A stretch of DNA of 64,000 bases, taken from Mesorhizobium amorphae (GTDB lineage Bacteria; Pseudomonadota; Alphaproteobacteria; Rhizobiales; Rhizobiaceae). Location: assembly GCF_014843845.1 (NCBI RefSeq), contig NZ_JHQS01000031.1, positions 1 to 64,000 of the forward strand, given 5' to 3'. Below, one piece after another: positions 35,807 to 43,575 of the stretch. The notes below the pieces were generated by a model. It did no database searches. It was not told the origin of the DNA and saw nothing but the letters and a program-made list of their open reading frames with translations. The translations under genes and the position numbers were made by a program. Numbering within the stretch: the first letter of the stretch is position 1; every line of letters begins with the position of its first letter.

Positions 35807-36733
35807 ATGCAGCCAGTCAGGATCACCAATGAGCTCTCGGTCACGGGACAGCCGCGTGTCGCGCGGCCCGTCGTCTGGGGCCTGTTCGATCCGCGCAGTT
35901 CGAGCATTCAGTATGTCGTCTCCGACCCGGCGACCATGCGCTGTGCCATCGTCGATCCGGTTCTCGACTTCGACGAGAAATCCGGCGCGACGGACACCCG
36001 CAATGCCGATGCCATCCTTGCCTATGTCGCGGACAATGGCCTGACCGTCGAATGGATCCTCGACACCCATCCCCATGCCGATCATTTCTCGGCGGCCTCC
36101 TACCTGAAGGGCAGGACGGGCGCGCCGACCGCGATCGGCGCCCGCGTCGTCGACGTCCAGCGTCTCTGGAAAAATATCTACAACTGGCCCACGCTGGCGG
36201 CCGACGGCTCGCAATGGGACCGGCTGTTTGCCGATGGCGATCGCTTCAAGGTCGGCTCGATCGACGCGCATGTGCTGTTCTCGCCTGGCCATACGCTGGC
36301 CTCCATAACCTATGTGATCGGTGACGCGGCCTTCGTGCACGACACGCTGTTCATGCCGGACAGCGGCACGGCGCGGGCGGATTTTCCCGGCGGCAGCGCG
36401 GAGGTTCTGTGGGCATCGATCCAGCGGATTCTTTCGCTGCCGGACGGGACGCGCCTGTTCACCGGCCATGACTACCAGCCGGGTGGCCGCGAGCCGCGCT
36501 GGGAAAGCACGGTGGCCGAGCAGAAGCGCTCGAACCCGCATATCGCCGGGATCGACGAGGCGGCCTTCGTCGCGCTTCGCCAGGCGCGCGACCGCACGCT
36601 GCCGATGCCGAAGCTCATCCTGCACGCGCTGCAGGTGAACTTGCGTGGCGGGTGCCTGCCGGAACCGGAAGACAACGGCCGGCGCTATCTGAAATTCCCG
36701 CTCGATGCGCTTGCCGGCGCGGCCTGGGGCTGA
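35807..36733 (+). CDS. blh: MBL-fold hydrolase, persulfide dioxygenase-like (Blh)
   Basis: The product has about 308 residues. The ATG at 35807 is used because the upstream in-frame part covers the AT-rich operator. The metallo-beta-lactamase motif is THPHADHFSAA, with later ligands in FSPGHT, FVHDTLF and LFTGHDY. Blh/ETHE1-type enzymes oxidise glutathione or protein persulfide to sulfite. Linkage to a BigR-type repressor and YeeE/YedE transporters places it in sulfide detoxification. Confidence 0.87.
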   Translation: MQPVRITNELSVTGQPRVARPVVWGLFDPRSSSIQYVVSDPATMRCAIVDPVLDFDEKSGATDTRNADAILAYVADNGLTVEWILDTHPHADHFSAASYLKGRTGAPTAIGARVVDVQRLWKNIYNWPTLAADGSQWDRLFADGDRFKVGSIDAHVLFSPGHTLASITYVIGDAAFVHDTLFMPDSGTARADFPGGSAEVLWASIQRILSLPDGTRLFTGHDYQPGGREPRWESTVAEQKRSNPHIAGIDEAAFVALRQARDRTLPMPKLILHALQVNLRGGCLPEPEDNGRRYLKFPLDALAGAAWG

Positions 36734-36735
36734 TC

Positions 36736-37068
36736 ATGACGATGCCAGCCAAAGCCGCGATGACTCGCGCCGACATGGAAGGCAGGGCAGGGGAGGTCGC
36801 CGGCCTGCTGCGGACCCTGTCGCACCCCGCCCGGCTGATGATCGTCTGCACGCTGGTCGAAGGCGAGTACGCCGTCGGCCAGCTCGAAGAGGAACTCGGC
36901 ATCCACCAGCCGACGCTGTCGCAGCAACTCACCGTGCTGCGCGACGCCGGCATCGTCGAGACGCGGCGCGAGGCCAAGCAGATCTTCTATCGCCTGACGG
37001 AAGCCAAGGCCGCGCGCCTCGTCGAGGCTCTTTACACGATCTTCTGCGCCGAAGCGGTGACGCCATGA
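36736..37068 (+). CDS. bigR: ArsR-family sulfide/persulfide-responsive repressor (BigR/SqrR type)
   Basis: The product has 110 residues and starts 2 bases after the MBL gene stop. The winged helix includes YAVGQLEEELGIHQPTLSQQL and VLRDAGIVETRREAKQIFY. Two cysteines are positioned as in BigR/SqrR: Cys38 (RLMIVCTL) and Cys104 (YTIFCAEA). These form a disulfide or polysulfide bridge on exposure to persulfide and release DNA. It is expected to repress this operon through the dyad at 35763. Confidence 0.88.
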   Translation: MTMPAKAAMTRADMEGRAGEVAGLLRTLSHPARLMIVCTLVEGEYAVGQLEEELGIHQPTLSQQLTVLRDAGIVETRREAKQIFYRLTEAKAARLVEALYTIFCAEAVTP

Positions 37069-37472
37069 TGCATTATTGGCCTGCGCTTTTCGGCGGCATG
37101 CTGATCGGCCTCTCGGCCAGCCTGCTGCTGCTCCTCAATGGCCGCGTCGGCGGCATCAGCGGTATCGTCGGCCGGCTGCTGCTGGCGCGCGCCGCGACGA
37201 ACGCGGCCTTTGTCATCGGCCTGCTCCTCGGTCCGCTGCTGTTCCTCGCCGGCTTCGGCCACTGGCCGTCGGTGACCATCATCGCCTCGCTGCCGATGAT
37301 CGCCGCCGCCGGCCTGCTGGTCGGGTTCGGCTCGCGCATGGGCTCCGGCTGCACCAGCGGCCATGGGGTCGCCGGTCTCGCCCGCCTTTCGCCGCGCTCC
37401 TTCGTTGCCGTGCTGAGCTTTCTGTCGGCCGGGATCGCGACCGTTACCTTGATGAGGATCGCCGGACTGTGA
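37065..37472 (+). CDS. YeeE/YedE family membrane transporter, first half
   Basis: The 135-residue product has four membrane helices and an ATGA overlap with bigR. GSRMGSGCTSGHGVAGLARLS carries the conserved cysteine of the thiosulfate-transport family (COG2391). It is translated together with a second half-size member, so the pair forms one transporter of sulfur compounds. Confidence 0.87.
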   Translation: MMHYWPALFGGMLIGLSASLLLLLNGRVGGISGIVGRLLLARAATNAAFVIGLLLGPLLFLAGFGHWPSVTIIASLPMIAAAGLLVGFGSRMGSGCTSGHGVAGLARLSPRSFVAVLSFLSAGIATVTLMRIAGL

Positions 37473-38029
37473 ATCTCCAGACTTTGCGTTTTCTTGCCGC
37501 CCTGGTCTCCGGCGGGGTCTTCGGTTTCGGCCTGTCGCTTTCCGGCATGCTCGATCCCGCCCGCGTCCGCGGCTTCCTCGATGTCGCGGGCGACTGGGAC
37601 CCGAGCCTCGCCTTCGTGCTCGCCGGCGCGGTCGCCGTGGCGGTGCTGGGCACGTTGCTCTCCAGGCGCATGAAGCGGCCGGTCCTCGACCACGCATTCC
37701 ATCTGCCGCCGGATACCGGCATCGATCGGAGGCTGGTCCTCGGCTCGGCCCTGTTCGGCATCGGCTGGGGCATGGCCGGTTTCTGCCCCGGCCCCGCACT
37801 GGCCAGCCTGACGCTCGGGCTCGCGCCTGCCTTCCTGTTCGTCGCCTCTATGGTCGTCGGGATGACTGTCTACGACCGCCTCGTCGCCGACCGCAAGGAT
37901 CAGGCGGGCTCGCGGAAATTTCCATTGAGGATATCGCGTGCAGCGCTACGAACGCCCTCTTTGGAGGAGCCATTGGCCGCGAGATGCTCAAGCTCATCCG
38001 TCAGGCAGTCGGCGAGGGCAGGAGAGTAG
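37469..38029 (+). CDS. YeeE/YedE family membrane transporter, second half
   Basis: The GTG start overlaps the previous stop by 4 bases. The 186-residue product has the core LRFLAALVSGGVFGFGLSLSGMLDPARVRGFLD and WGMAGFCPGPALASL with the conserved Cys. The last 40 or so residues (after DRLVADRKDQAG) are Ser/Arg-rich and overlap the opposite-strand DUF5071 gene by 130 bp, so the natural stop may have been lost by a 3' rearrangement. Confidence 0.82.
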   Translation: MNLQTLRFLAALVSGGVFGFGLSLSGMLDPARVRGFLDVAGDWDPSLAFVLAGAVAVAVLGTLLSRRMKRPVLDHAFHLPPDTGIDRRLVLGSALFGIGWGMAGFCPGPALASLTLGLAPAFLFVASMVVGMTVYDRLVADRKDQAGSRKFPLRISRAALRTPSLEEPLAARCSSSSVRQSARAGE

Positions 38030-38301
38030 GCAACGACGCTGACGAGTATCCAGTATATCCAGATGTCGTCGTTACCACGCAGGATCTCGCGCAGATACGG
38101 CGCGAGCGGTGGACCGATGCCGGCCAGGAGCGGCTGCAACGCTTGCGCTACGGGCCAATTGATGTCCTGAAGCCATTCGAGAAGCTGCGGCAGGATCGGC
38201 TCGATTGCTGGATAGCCGAGCGCCGTCAGGGCGGAGGCCTTGTCGGTATCGAGCTTGTCGACAGGCACCAGATCCGCCAAGTTTTGTTCAGACGAGTTCA
38301 C
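37900..38301 (-). CDS. DUF5071 domain protein
   Basis: The 133-residue helical-repeat-like protein contains NLADLVPVDKLDTDKASAL, the family's LLEWLQDINWPVAQALQPLL motif, and LADCLTDELEHLAANG. The role is unknown, and relatives are often found next to toxins or as orphan genes. It is convergent with, and overlaps, the YeeE/YedE gene. Confidence 0.8.
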   Translation of the reverse strand: MNSSEQNLADLVPVDKLDTDKASALTALGYPAIEPILPQLLEWLQDINWPVAQALQPLLAGIGPPLAPYLREILRGNDDIWIYWILVSVVAYSPALADCLTDELEHLAANGSSKEGVRSAARDILNGNFREPA

Positions 38302-38341
38302 CGGGCAATCCTACCGTCGGCATCGGAGCAAACAGGTCGAC

Positions 38342-38764
38342 CTAACGCCCTCTTGCAGCCGCGCCGGCCTTTTTCGCCTCTCCATCACCTGCAAGATGGT
38401 AAGGCTGGATAAGCACCTCCGCGGGGATGCGCCAGTTCTTGTGAATCCGGTGCGCCATGTCCATCGTCAGCAAGCGCTTCCTGTTCAGGATTTCCGAGGC
38501 CCGGGACGCCGATCCGATGATCTCGGCGAGGGCCAGTTGCTTGAGCCCCGCCATTTCCATGTGGGCGCGAATGGCCGTAACCGGGTCGAGTGCCTCGATC
38601 GGGTAGTGCCTGGCCTCATAGGCCTCGACCAGATCGGCCAGCACGTCGAAGCGATCGCTATCGGGAGAGCCGACCTCGGGCTCGTTCTCGAAGTATTTGG
38701 TGATCTCCGCGATGGCCCAATCATAGTCGTCTTCGGTTTTAAGAGGGCGAATGTTTTCCATCAC
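38342..38764 (-). CDS. higA: HigA-type antitoxin/transcriptional regulator
   Basis: The 140-residue product overlaps higB by 4 bases. The helix-turn-helix is MEMAGLKQLALAEIIGSASRASEILNRKR. The N-terminal extension (IRPLKTEDDYDWAIAEITKYFENEP) is typical of the long HigA subtype. It should neutralise HigB and repress the operon through the two palindromes upstream of higB. Confidence 0.9.
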   Translation of the reverse strand: MMENIRPLKTEDDYDWAIAEITKYFENEPEVGSPDSDRFDVLADLVEAYEARHYPIEALDPVTAIRAHMEMAGLKQLALAEIIGSASRASEILNRKRLLTMDMAHRIHKNWRIPAEVLIQPYHLAGDGEAKKAGAAARGR

Positions 38765-39057
38765 ACTGTCTCCGCATCGATCCTGTCGTACTCGGCGCGG
38801 GTGCCGACGAATTTGATCAGCACCCGCTTGTAGGTATAGCTGACATGCACGATGACCCGATATTTGTTGCCGGCGATGTCGAAGATCGTGCGGTTGTCGC
38901 TTACGAAATCCACATTCGCACCGAATTGGGCCTTGATGTCAGCAGGGGTCTTCCACTCGACCTTGTCGACCACCTGATACCAGGCAGTCAGCGCCCCTCT
39001 CGACTGGGGATGTCTGGTCCAGAAGGCGACAAGGGTCTTTCTGCTGACGATCTGCAC
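38761..39057 (-). CDS. higB: HigB-type mRNA interferase toxin
   Basis: The 98-residue product begins MQIVSRKTLVAFWTRHPQS. Family motifs are WYQVVDKVEWKTPADIKAQFG, DNRTIFDIAGNKYRVIVHVSY and VLIKFVGTRAEYDRI, the RelE-like fold that cleaves ribosome-bound mRNA. The toxin gene precedes the antitoxin gene, the usual order for higBA. Confidence 0.92.
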   Translation of the reverse strand: MQIVSRKTLVAFWTRHPQSRGALTAWYQVVDKVEWKTPADIKAQFGANVDFVSDNRTIFDIAGNKYRVIVHVSYTYKRVLIKFVGTRAEYDRIDAETV

Positions 39058-39073
39058 GCTTGCCTATAGCAAA

Positions 39074-39114
39074 TTCCCAATACGGGAACAAGGGGTAAGT
39101 TCCCAAAACGGGAA
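39074..39114. promoter_or_regulatory. twin palindromic operators of higBA
   Basis: TTCCCAATACGGGAA (39074-39088) and TTCCCAAAACGGGAA (39100-39114) are two copies of TTCCC-N5-GGGAA with centres 26 bp apart, starting 17 bases upstream of the higB start. Perfect arms in both copies and the position strongly suggest cooperative autoregulation by HigA. Confidence 0.75.
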
Positions 39115-39182
39115 ACTGTTGCGGCTTTGGCGGACGCTATGGGCTTCTGCGACCCGTCCAGCGGGGGCACCTCGCGCGGAAA

Positions 39183-39371
39183 TTACTTCTTGCGACGGCC
39201 GCCGGCCGCCTTCGCCATGCTCACCGAACCTTGCGCCTCGCGCATCATCCTCAGCGCTTCGTCCCTGGTCAGCCCGCATTTGCGCGCAAAATAGCTCGCC
39301 TCCTCATAGGCTTCCGCCTGGGAGACCGCCGATATGCCGGAAACTGCCGGCTTGGATTTCTTCTTGGCCAT
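39183..39371 (-). CDS. small conserved-looking hypothetical protein
   Basis: The 62-residue product starts MAKKKSKPAVSGISAV, with an acidic helical middle (AEAYEEASYFARKCGLTRDEALRMM) and a basic tail (GGRRKK). The middle resembles a small helical DNA-binding module. No family is recognised. An AT-rich region lies upstream. Confidence 0.6.
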   Translation of the reverse strand: MAKKKSKPAVSGISAVSQAEAYEEASYFARKCGLTRDEALRMMREAQGSVSMAKAAGGRRKK

Positions 39372-39649
39372 CGTATCGCCAACGCTGAATCATTTTAGTC
39401 AGCTAATATAGTATCATTGTTTGCCAATGCAAAAGGCGAAGATTGTGATGCTTGATGACGGGCAGGGTCATCCGGCGGGCCCTGCCGGTGATCAGCGCCA
39501 GGCGTTTCCGGCGCCGCCCGGAGCTCCGCCGCGCACCGGCGCCGGCGGCCCCTCCTTGAAGGCCCATTGAAGCGTAATTATATCAATGACTAAGCGTGCG
39601 GTGCACGCGAAACGCAGTGCTTTTGTCAAGCTTCTCTATGGAGGTTGTC

Positions 39650-40009
39650 ATGGCAATGAAACTGATGGAAGGAAGAAAGGGCCAGGATTGGATCAATCTG
39701 GTCCTTGCGATCTGCCTGTTCATCTCACCCTGGATCATTGGCTTTACCGCTGAAACCACGCCTGCGTGGAATGCCTGGATTGCCGGCTTCGTGCTCGGCG
39801 GCCTGGCCCTCGCGACGCTTTCGGCGTTTGCCGAATGGGAAGAGTGGGCGAACCTTGTTATCGGGCTTTGGCTGATCGTTTCGCCCTGGCTGCTTGGCTT
39901 CATGGCCAGCACCAACGTGATGGCGACCCATGTCGTCCTCGGCGTGCTGGTGGTTGCCGCGTCGGCCTGGGCGGTCTGGGACTTCCGCCACCCGCACGCG
40001 CATGCGTGA
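39650..40009 (+). CDS. SPW repeat membrane protein
   Basis: The product has about 119 residues. The ATG at 39650 has GGAGG upstream. Two SPW repeats are clear: QDWINLVLAICLFISPWIIGF and EEWANLVIGLWLIVSPWLLGF, each a pair of helices with the Ser-Pro-Trp motif, giving four membrane segments. Function is unknown. The family is common in Hyphomicrobiales. Confidence 0.9.
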   Translation: MAMKLMEGRKGQDWINLVLAICLFISPWIIGFTAETTPAWNAWIAGFVLGGLALATLSAFAEWEEWANLVIGLWLIVSPWLLGFMASTNVMATHVVLGVLVVAASAWAVWDFRHPHAHA

Positions 40010-40140
40010 CCGGTGACGGCAGGCTAGGCGGGGGCCCGGCGCGGGAGCGGCGGGCTCCTTTGGATTATCGGGGCACAGGGCTGGACCGGAGCGGCTTCAC
40101 GAATTGCTGCAACCGGAAACCGTTTCGTGCATTCTTGGGA

Positions 40141-40305
40141 ATGGCCTCGATGCTCCACTCCGACAACCCGGCAAAATGCTGCTCCTACTGCGGCGGGCGA
40201 GACCATGACTACGAGGACTGCCCGAAGCGCAAGGCCGACGCCGAGAAGCAGGCGCCGAAACCGCGGGAGCCGCAGCCGGCCGATGGCAGATCTTCGCGGA
40301 ACTGA
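40141..40305 (+). CDS. CCHC zinc-knuckle miniprotein
   Basis: The 54-residue product, MASMLHSDNPAKCCSYCG and onward, carries a perfect retroviral-type zinc knuckle, C-X2-C-X4-H-X4-C (CSYCGGRDHDYEDC). It is followed by a charged, Pro-rich tail (KRKADAEKQAPKPREP). Such knuckles bind single-stranded nucleic acid and are rare in bacteria. No strong ribosome site is seen. A second ATG at 40150 is possible. Confidence 0.6.
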   Translation: MASMLHSDNPAKCCSYCGGRDHDYEDCPKRKADAEKQAPKPREPQPADGRSSRN

Positions 40306-40338
40306 GCACACAATCCCATGCAGTCGCGGGCCAGCCAC

Positions 40339-40854
40339 CTACCTCCTCAGCGCATGCCCGACCGCATCGGCGAACGAGATATCGCCCTTGATCTCGCGCA
40401 TCGCCATCGAGGTGATCGTGCGGCGCACGCCGGGCAGGCGGCTGAGCTCTTCGCGCAGCATCCTGTCCAGCGCCATCATGTCGACGGTCACGATCTGCAG
40501 CAGATAGTCGGCCTCGCCGGTCGTGGCGTGGCAGCGGCGGATCAGCGGATGTTCTTTCACCGCCGCCTCGAAGGCGTCCGACACCTCGAAGTCGATCGAC
40601 ACCTGGATGAAGGCCTCGATGCCGAAGCCGATGCGCGCCGGGTCGATCTGCGTGGTGTAGCCGCGGATGATGCCGGCGTCCTCCAGCGCCTTGACCCGCT
40701 TCCAGCACGGCGTCTTGCTCAGGCCCACCTCGTCGGCAAGCACGGCAAAGGAGATTCGCGCATCCCGCTCCAGCGCCGCGACGATCCTTCGGTCGAGAGC
40801 ATCCAGCACAGATCGTTCTCCCAATTTCCAAAACAGGCGACCATCGTACTCCAT
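40339..40854 (-). CDS. Lrp/AsnC family transcriptional regulator
   Basis: The 171-residue product has the HTH RISFAVLADEVGLSKTPCWKRVKALEDAGII, followed by the RAM domain (HPLIRRCHATTGEADYLLQIVTVD). It is divergent from the tryptophan 2,3-dioxygenase-family gene. The short dyad TTATTCGGATAA at 40861-40872 just outside its start is a candidate site. It likely senses tryptophan or a kynurenine-pathway compound (inference from position). Confidence 0.9.
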   Translation of the reverse strand: MEYDGRLFWKLGERSVLDALDRRIVAALERDARISFAVLADEVGLSKTPCWKRVKALEDAGIIRGYTTQIDPARIGFGIEAFIQVSIDFEVSDAFEAAVKEHPLIRRCHATTGEADYLLQIVTVDMMALDRMLREELSRLPGVRRTITSMAMREIKGDISFADAVGHALRR

Positions 40855-40958
40855 TTTATCTTATTCGGATAACAGAAAGGAACAATGTTCGAGCCGAAAG
40901 CGTCTATCATGGCGACCGAACCGAATGGATGCCCCGAGGCCGGGCAGGGGAGAACACC

Positions 40959-41711
40959 ATGCACAAGCCCGATTATCATGCCCGCATCGAAGCGCCGGAG
41001 ATGCGCGACTACGGCGTCTACCTGCAATGCGACAAGCTTCTGCAATGCCAGAAGCCGCTGTCCGAGATGGTCAATGCCGACGAGCTGCAGTTCCAGATCG
41101 TGCACCAGGTCGAGGAGCTGTGGATGAAGCTCATCGCCTACACGCTGGTCGATGTCCTCGACTATCTGGAGAGAGAGGACACCCACCGCATCGTCACGCT
41201 GATGGGCAGGGTGCACCGTCTCATGCGCATGATGACGGCGCAGCTCGACCTGCTCGAGACCATGTCGCCCAAGGAGTACCAGCAGATCCGCCTGCAGCTC
41301 GGCAATGGCAGCGGCCAGGAATCGCCGGGCTTCAAGCTGCTTTTGCGCCTGCCGCCGGACCTTTGGCGGGCCTTCAAGGCTTCCTACCTCGACGGCCGCG
41401 GGCTGACGGTCGAGGACGTCTACGATGCCCGGTACGACCATGGCGACTCCTACGTCGTCGCCGAGGCGCTGATCGAGTTCGACGAGCTGTTCCAGAAATT
41501 CCGCGCCAACCACCTCTATCTCATCCACCGCTCGATCGGGCTCGGCTCGAAATCGCTCAAGGGCCGGCCGGTGGAAATGCTGGAAGGCGGCGCCCGCCAC
41601 CGCTTCTTCCCCGAGCTCTGGGACATACGCTGCGACATGACCGACCGCTGGGGCGCGGAGTATGGCAGGGTGAGGGACTCGATCAGCCACCCGGAGGCGA
41701 AGGCGGGGTAG
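40959..41711 (+). CDS. tryptophan 2,3-dioxygenase family protein
   Basis: The product has about 250 residues. The ATG at 40959 follows AGGGGAGA. Motifs are YGVYLQCDKLLQCQKPLSE, FQIVHQVEELWMKLIAYTLVD, EYQQIRLQLGNGSGQESPGF, and HLYLIHRSIGLGSKSLKG, in which the His corresponds to the haem ligand region. It is slightly shorter than canonical TDO (about 280). It should oxidise tryptophan, or a related indole amine, to N-formylkynurenine. Regulation by the divergent Lrp protein is likely. Confidence 0.85.
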   Translation: MHKPDYHARIEAPEMRDYGVYLQCDKLLQCQKPLSEMVNADELQFQIVHQVEELWMKLIAYTLVDVLDYLEREDTHRIVTLMGRVHRLMRMMTAQLDLLETMSPKEYQQIRLQLGNGSGQESPGFKLLLRLPPDLWRAFKASYLDGRGLTVEDVYDARYDHGDSYVVAEALIEFDELFQKFRANHLYLIHRSIGLGSKSLKGRPVEMLEGGARHRFFPELWDIRCDMTDRWGAEYGRVRDSISHPEAKAG

Positions 41712-41770
41712 GGATTTTCGTCATCGGCGGTTGGCGGGTGGTATCGGACCAGAACGTCGCGATCCTTCGC

Positions 41771-41926
41771 GCCCCCCTCTGTCCTGCCGGACATCTCCCC
41801 CACTTGGGGGGAGATTGGCGGTTTCCTCGATGGCGCTCTTCCTCCAACGTTGGCGACTGGCGAAAGCCGGCGTGACATCCGATCTCCCTCCTTGTGGGGG
41901 AGATGGCCGGCAGGCCAGAGGGGGCG
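41771..41926. repeat. inverted pair of family 1 RIME-like repeats
   Basis: CTGTCCTGCCGGACATCTCC near 41777-41796 is mirrored around 41900-41925 (GGAGATGGCCGGCAGGCCAG). The pair lies between the dioxygenase stop and the DoxX gene. Confidence 0.8.
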
Positions 41927-42048
41927 CTGTCCCGCCGGCATCGATCTGTTCGCCTCGCCTCACCCAAAACTATTTCATCCATGATGTCGGAACCGCCGCC
42001 CTTCCTCCGTCCTTTGGGCACATCGACCGCACCAACCCGGAGGACATC

Positions 42049-42471
42049 ATGGATACCGTTCAAACGCCGTGGCAGACCGCTGCCATTCTCATCGCCCGCC
42101 TGATCTTCGCCGCCATGTTCGCGATGGGGGTGGCGTTCAAACTCATGGACATGGGCATGACCGCCGGCTACATCGCCGCCGCCGGCTTCCCGTTCCCGCT
42201 GTTTCTGGCCTGGTGCGCCGCGATCCTCGAGACGCTGCTGGTGATCGCCTTCCTGACCGGCGCGTTCCTGACCCCGGCAGCGCTGATCGGCGCGGTTTAC
42301 GTGGTCTTCCTCGGCTTTGCCTTCCACGGCCCGTCACATTGGGCCGGCAACCAGGCCGAGTTCGGTGCCTTCATGTCCCACTTCCCGTTCGCCGCCGGCC
42401 TGCTCTTCGCCGCCGCGCATGGACCGGGCAACGTGCTGGCGCTGCGGCAGGGCTGGCCGGGCAGGGCGTGA
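42049..42471 (+). CDS. DoxX family membrane protein
   Basis: The 140-residue product has four membrane helices. The ATG at 42049 follows GGAGGA. FAAMFAMGVAFKLMDMGMTAGYIAAAGFPFP and the CAAILETLLVIAFLTGAF helix are typical of DoxX/DoxD-like proteins. The exact role is unknown, and members are implicated in thiol or redox stress. Confidence 0.85.
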   Translation: MDTVQTPWQTAAILIARLIFAAMFAMGVAFKLMDMGMTAGYIAAAGFPFPLFLAWCAAILETLLVIAFLTGAFLTPAALIGAVYVVFLGFAFHGPSHWAGNQAEFGAFMSHFPFAAGLLFAAAHGPGNVLALRQGWPGRA

Positions 42472-42502
42472 GGAGCCCGCATCGGCAAGGCGGGAAGGGG
42501 CC

Positions 42503-42808
42503 TCACATCTGGTCGTTATAGGGTTCCTTCATCTGGCCGACCATGCGCGCCAGTTTCGAGAAGGACGGCATGTCGGCTTCCGGCTGGCACTGGTTGGCGA
42601 GTTCCAGCAGCCGGATCGGGAAATTGACGGCATCGCGGCTCGATGCCGACATGCCGCCGGAACGCTCCTCGCCGGTTTCGCAGGCCTCCGCCTTGCGCAA
42701 GGCGATGTCGATCTCCTCGACCGACAGCAATCCCTTGCGGACCAGCACCTGGTTGATCGACGCTACGGCCATCAGCAGGCCCTCAAGTTGCAGATTGGCG
42801 ACGTTCAT
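42503..42808 (-). CDS. hypothetical protein
   Basis: The product has about 101 residues. The ATG at 42808 is preferred because GGGAGA lies upstream. A helical N-terminal half (LLMAVASINQVLVRKGLLSVEEIDIALRKAE) resembles small regulators of no known function. The C-terminus is rich in Met and charged residues. It points away from the DoxX gene (convergent). Confidence 0.65.
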   Translation of the reverse strand: MNVANLQLEGLLMAVASINQVLVRKGLLSVEEIDIALRKAEACETGEERSGGMSASSRDAVNFPIRLLELANQCQPEADMPSFSKLARMVGQMKEPYNDQM

Positions 42809-42905
42809 GGCTCTGTCTCCCATTGGTCAGGTTTCAACGCGCGAAGGCCTGATACGATCCGGAGCCGCGCCGATCGGCTGTCTGCCGGCCAATGCGTCTT
42901 GCGTC

Positions 42906-43175
42906 CTACGCCTCCATCCAGCGCTGGCCATATTCGGCCCATAGCGCCCTGATCTCACGGCCGCTCAGCGGCGGCGTCGAGCGGTCGCCGTAGGAGATGG
43001 CGGCGGCGCTGAGGTCGTACAGGCCGTCGGCCTGGACGATGAAGCGGATCGCCTGGCCGAGCGGCTTCGAGTGGAAGATCGGGTCCGCCTGGCCCGTGCC
43101 AAGGCTGCGGACGCCCGAAATGGTTGCTGGCTGATGCCGCATCCTGAAGACGGATGCCATGGCAGGTTTGTCCAT
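42906..43175 (-). CDS. hypothetical protein reading out of duplicated module A
   Basis: The product has about 89 residues, MDKPAMASVFRMRHQPATIS and onward, and contains SLGTGQADPIFHSKPLGQAIRFIVQADGLYDLSAAAISYGD. Its start codon is the first base triplet of a module repeated before another leftward small gene at 46579. The 86 bp upstream of the two starts are nearly identical. No family is recognised. Confidence 0.6.
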   Translation of the reverse strand: MDKPAMASVFRMRHQPATISGVRSLGTGQADPIFHSKPLGQAIRFIVQADGLYDLSAAAISYGDRSTPPLSGREIRALWAEYGQRWMEA

Positions 43176-43258
43176 GCCGCTCTCCCCGAGTCCCCGGCGG
43201 AATGATTCCATAGGCGCCGGCTAATGGCCAGACGGGGAGAAAACCTTGTTGTGAATAC
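43173..43258. repeat. duplicated regulatory module, copy A, left part
   Basis: It is nearly identical (two mismatches seen) to 46577-46662. It includes the ATG and ribosome-binding site of the leftward gene and the conserved CCGGCTAATGGCCAGACGGG block. The rest of module A continues at 46020 after the transposon. Confidence 0.85.
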
Positions 43259-43386
43259 TGGGCCGGCGGACCCTTCAGATGGAATAGGAAAAAATACCTA
43301 ATTATATACGTGACGTAGCGGCTTCCCGCTGCTAATGATTCGAGGGACAGGCCGGTATGTTGTAACGGAACTTTAGGAAATTTCCT

Positions 43387-43575
43387 GTGACCGACGAAGG
43401 GGCCGAAGGGCCAGCAAATGAACCTGAATTGCGGATGGAGATGATCCGCGCTGGAATGGACGCCTATAAGCGCTGGAATAGCGACGACGAGGAGATCGCG
43501 GCGCTTGTAGTCGACGTATTCTATTCAATGCTGAGAGCCATCCCAGATCACTTGGGCCGGCTAACTTCCTTGTGA
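43387..43575 (+). CDS. transposon passenger, small acidic hypothetical protein
   Basis: The 62-residue product starts at GTG with AGGAAA upstream. The sequence is acidic (EGAEGPANEPELRMEM, NSDDEEIAALVVDVF) and helical. It overlaps the 3' end of the next, opposite-strand gene by 28 bp. No family is recognised. Confidence 0.5.
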   Translation: MTDEGAEGPANEPELRMEMIRAGMDAYKRWNSDDEEIAALVVDVFYSMLRAIPDHLGRLTSL

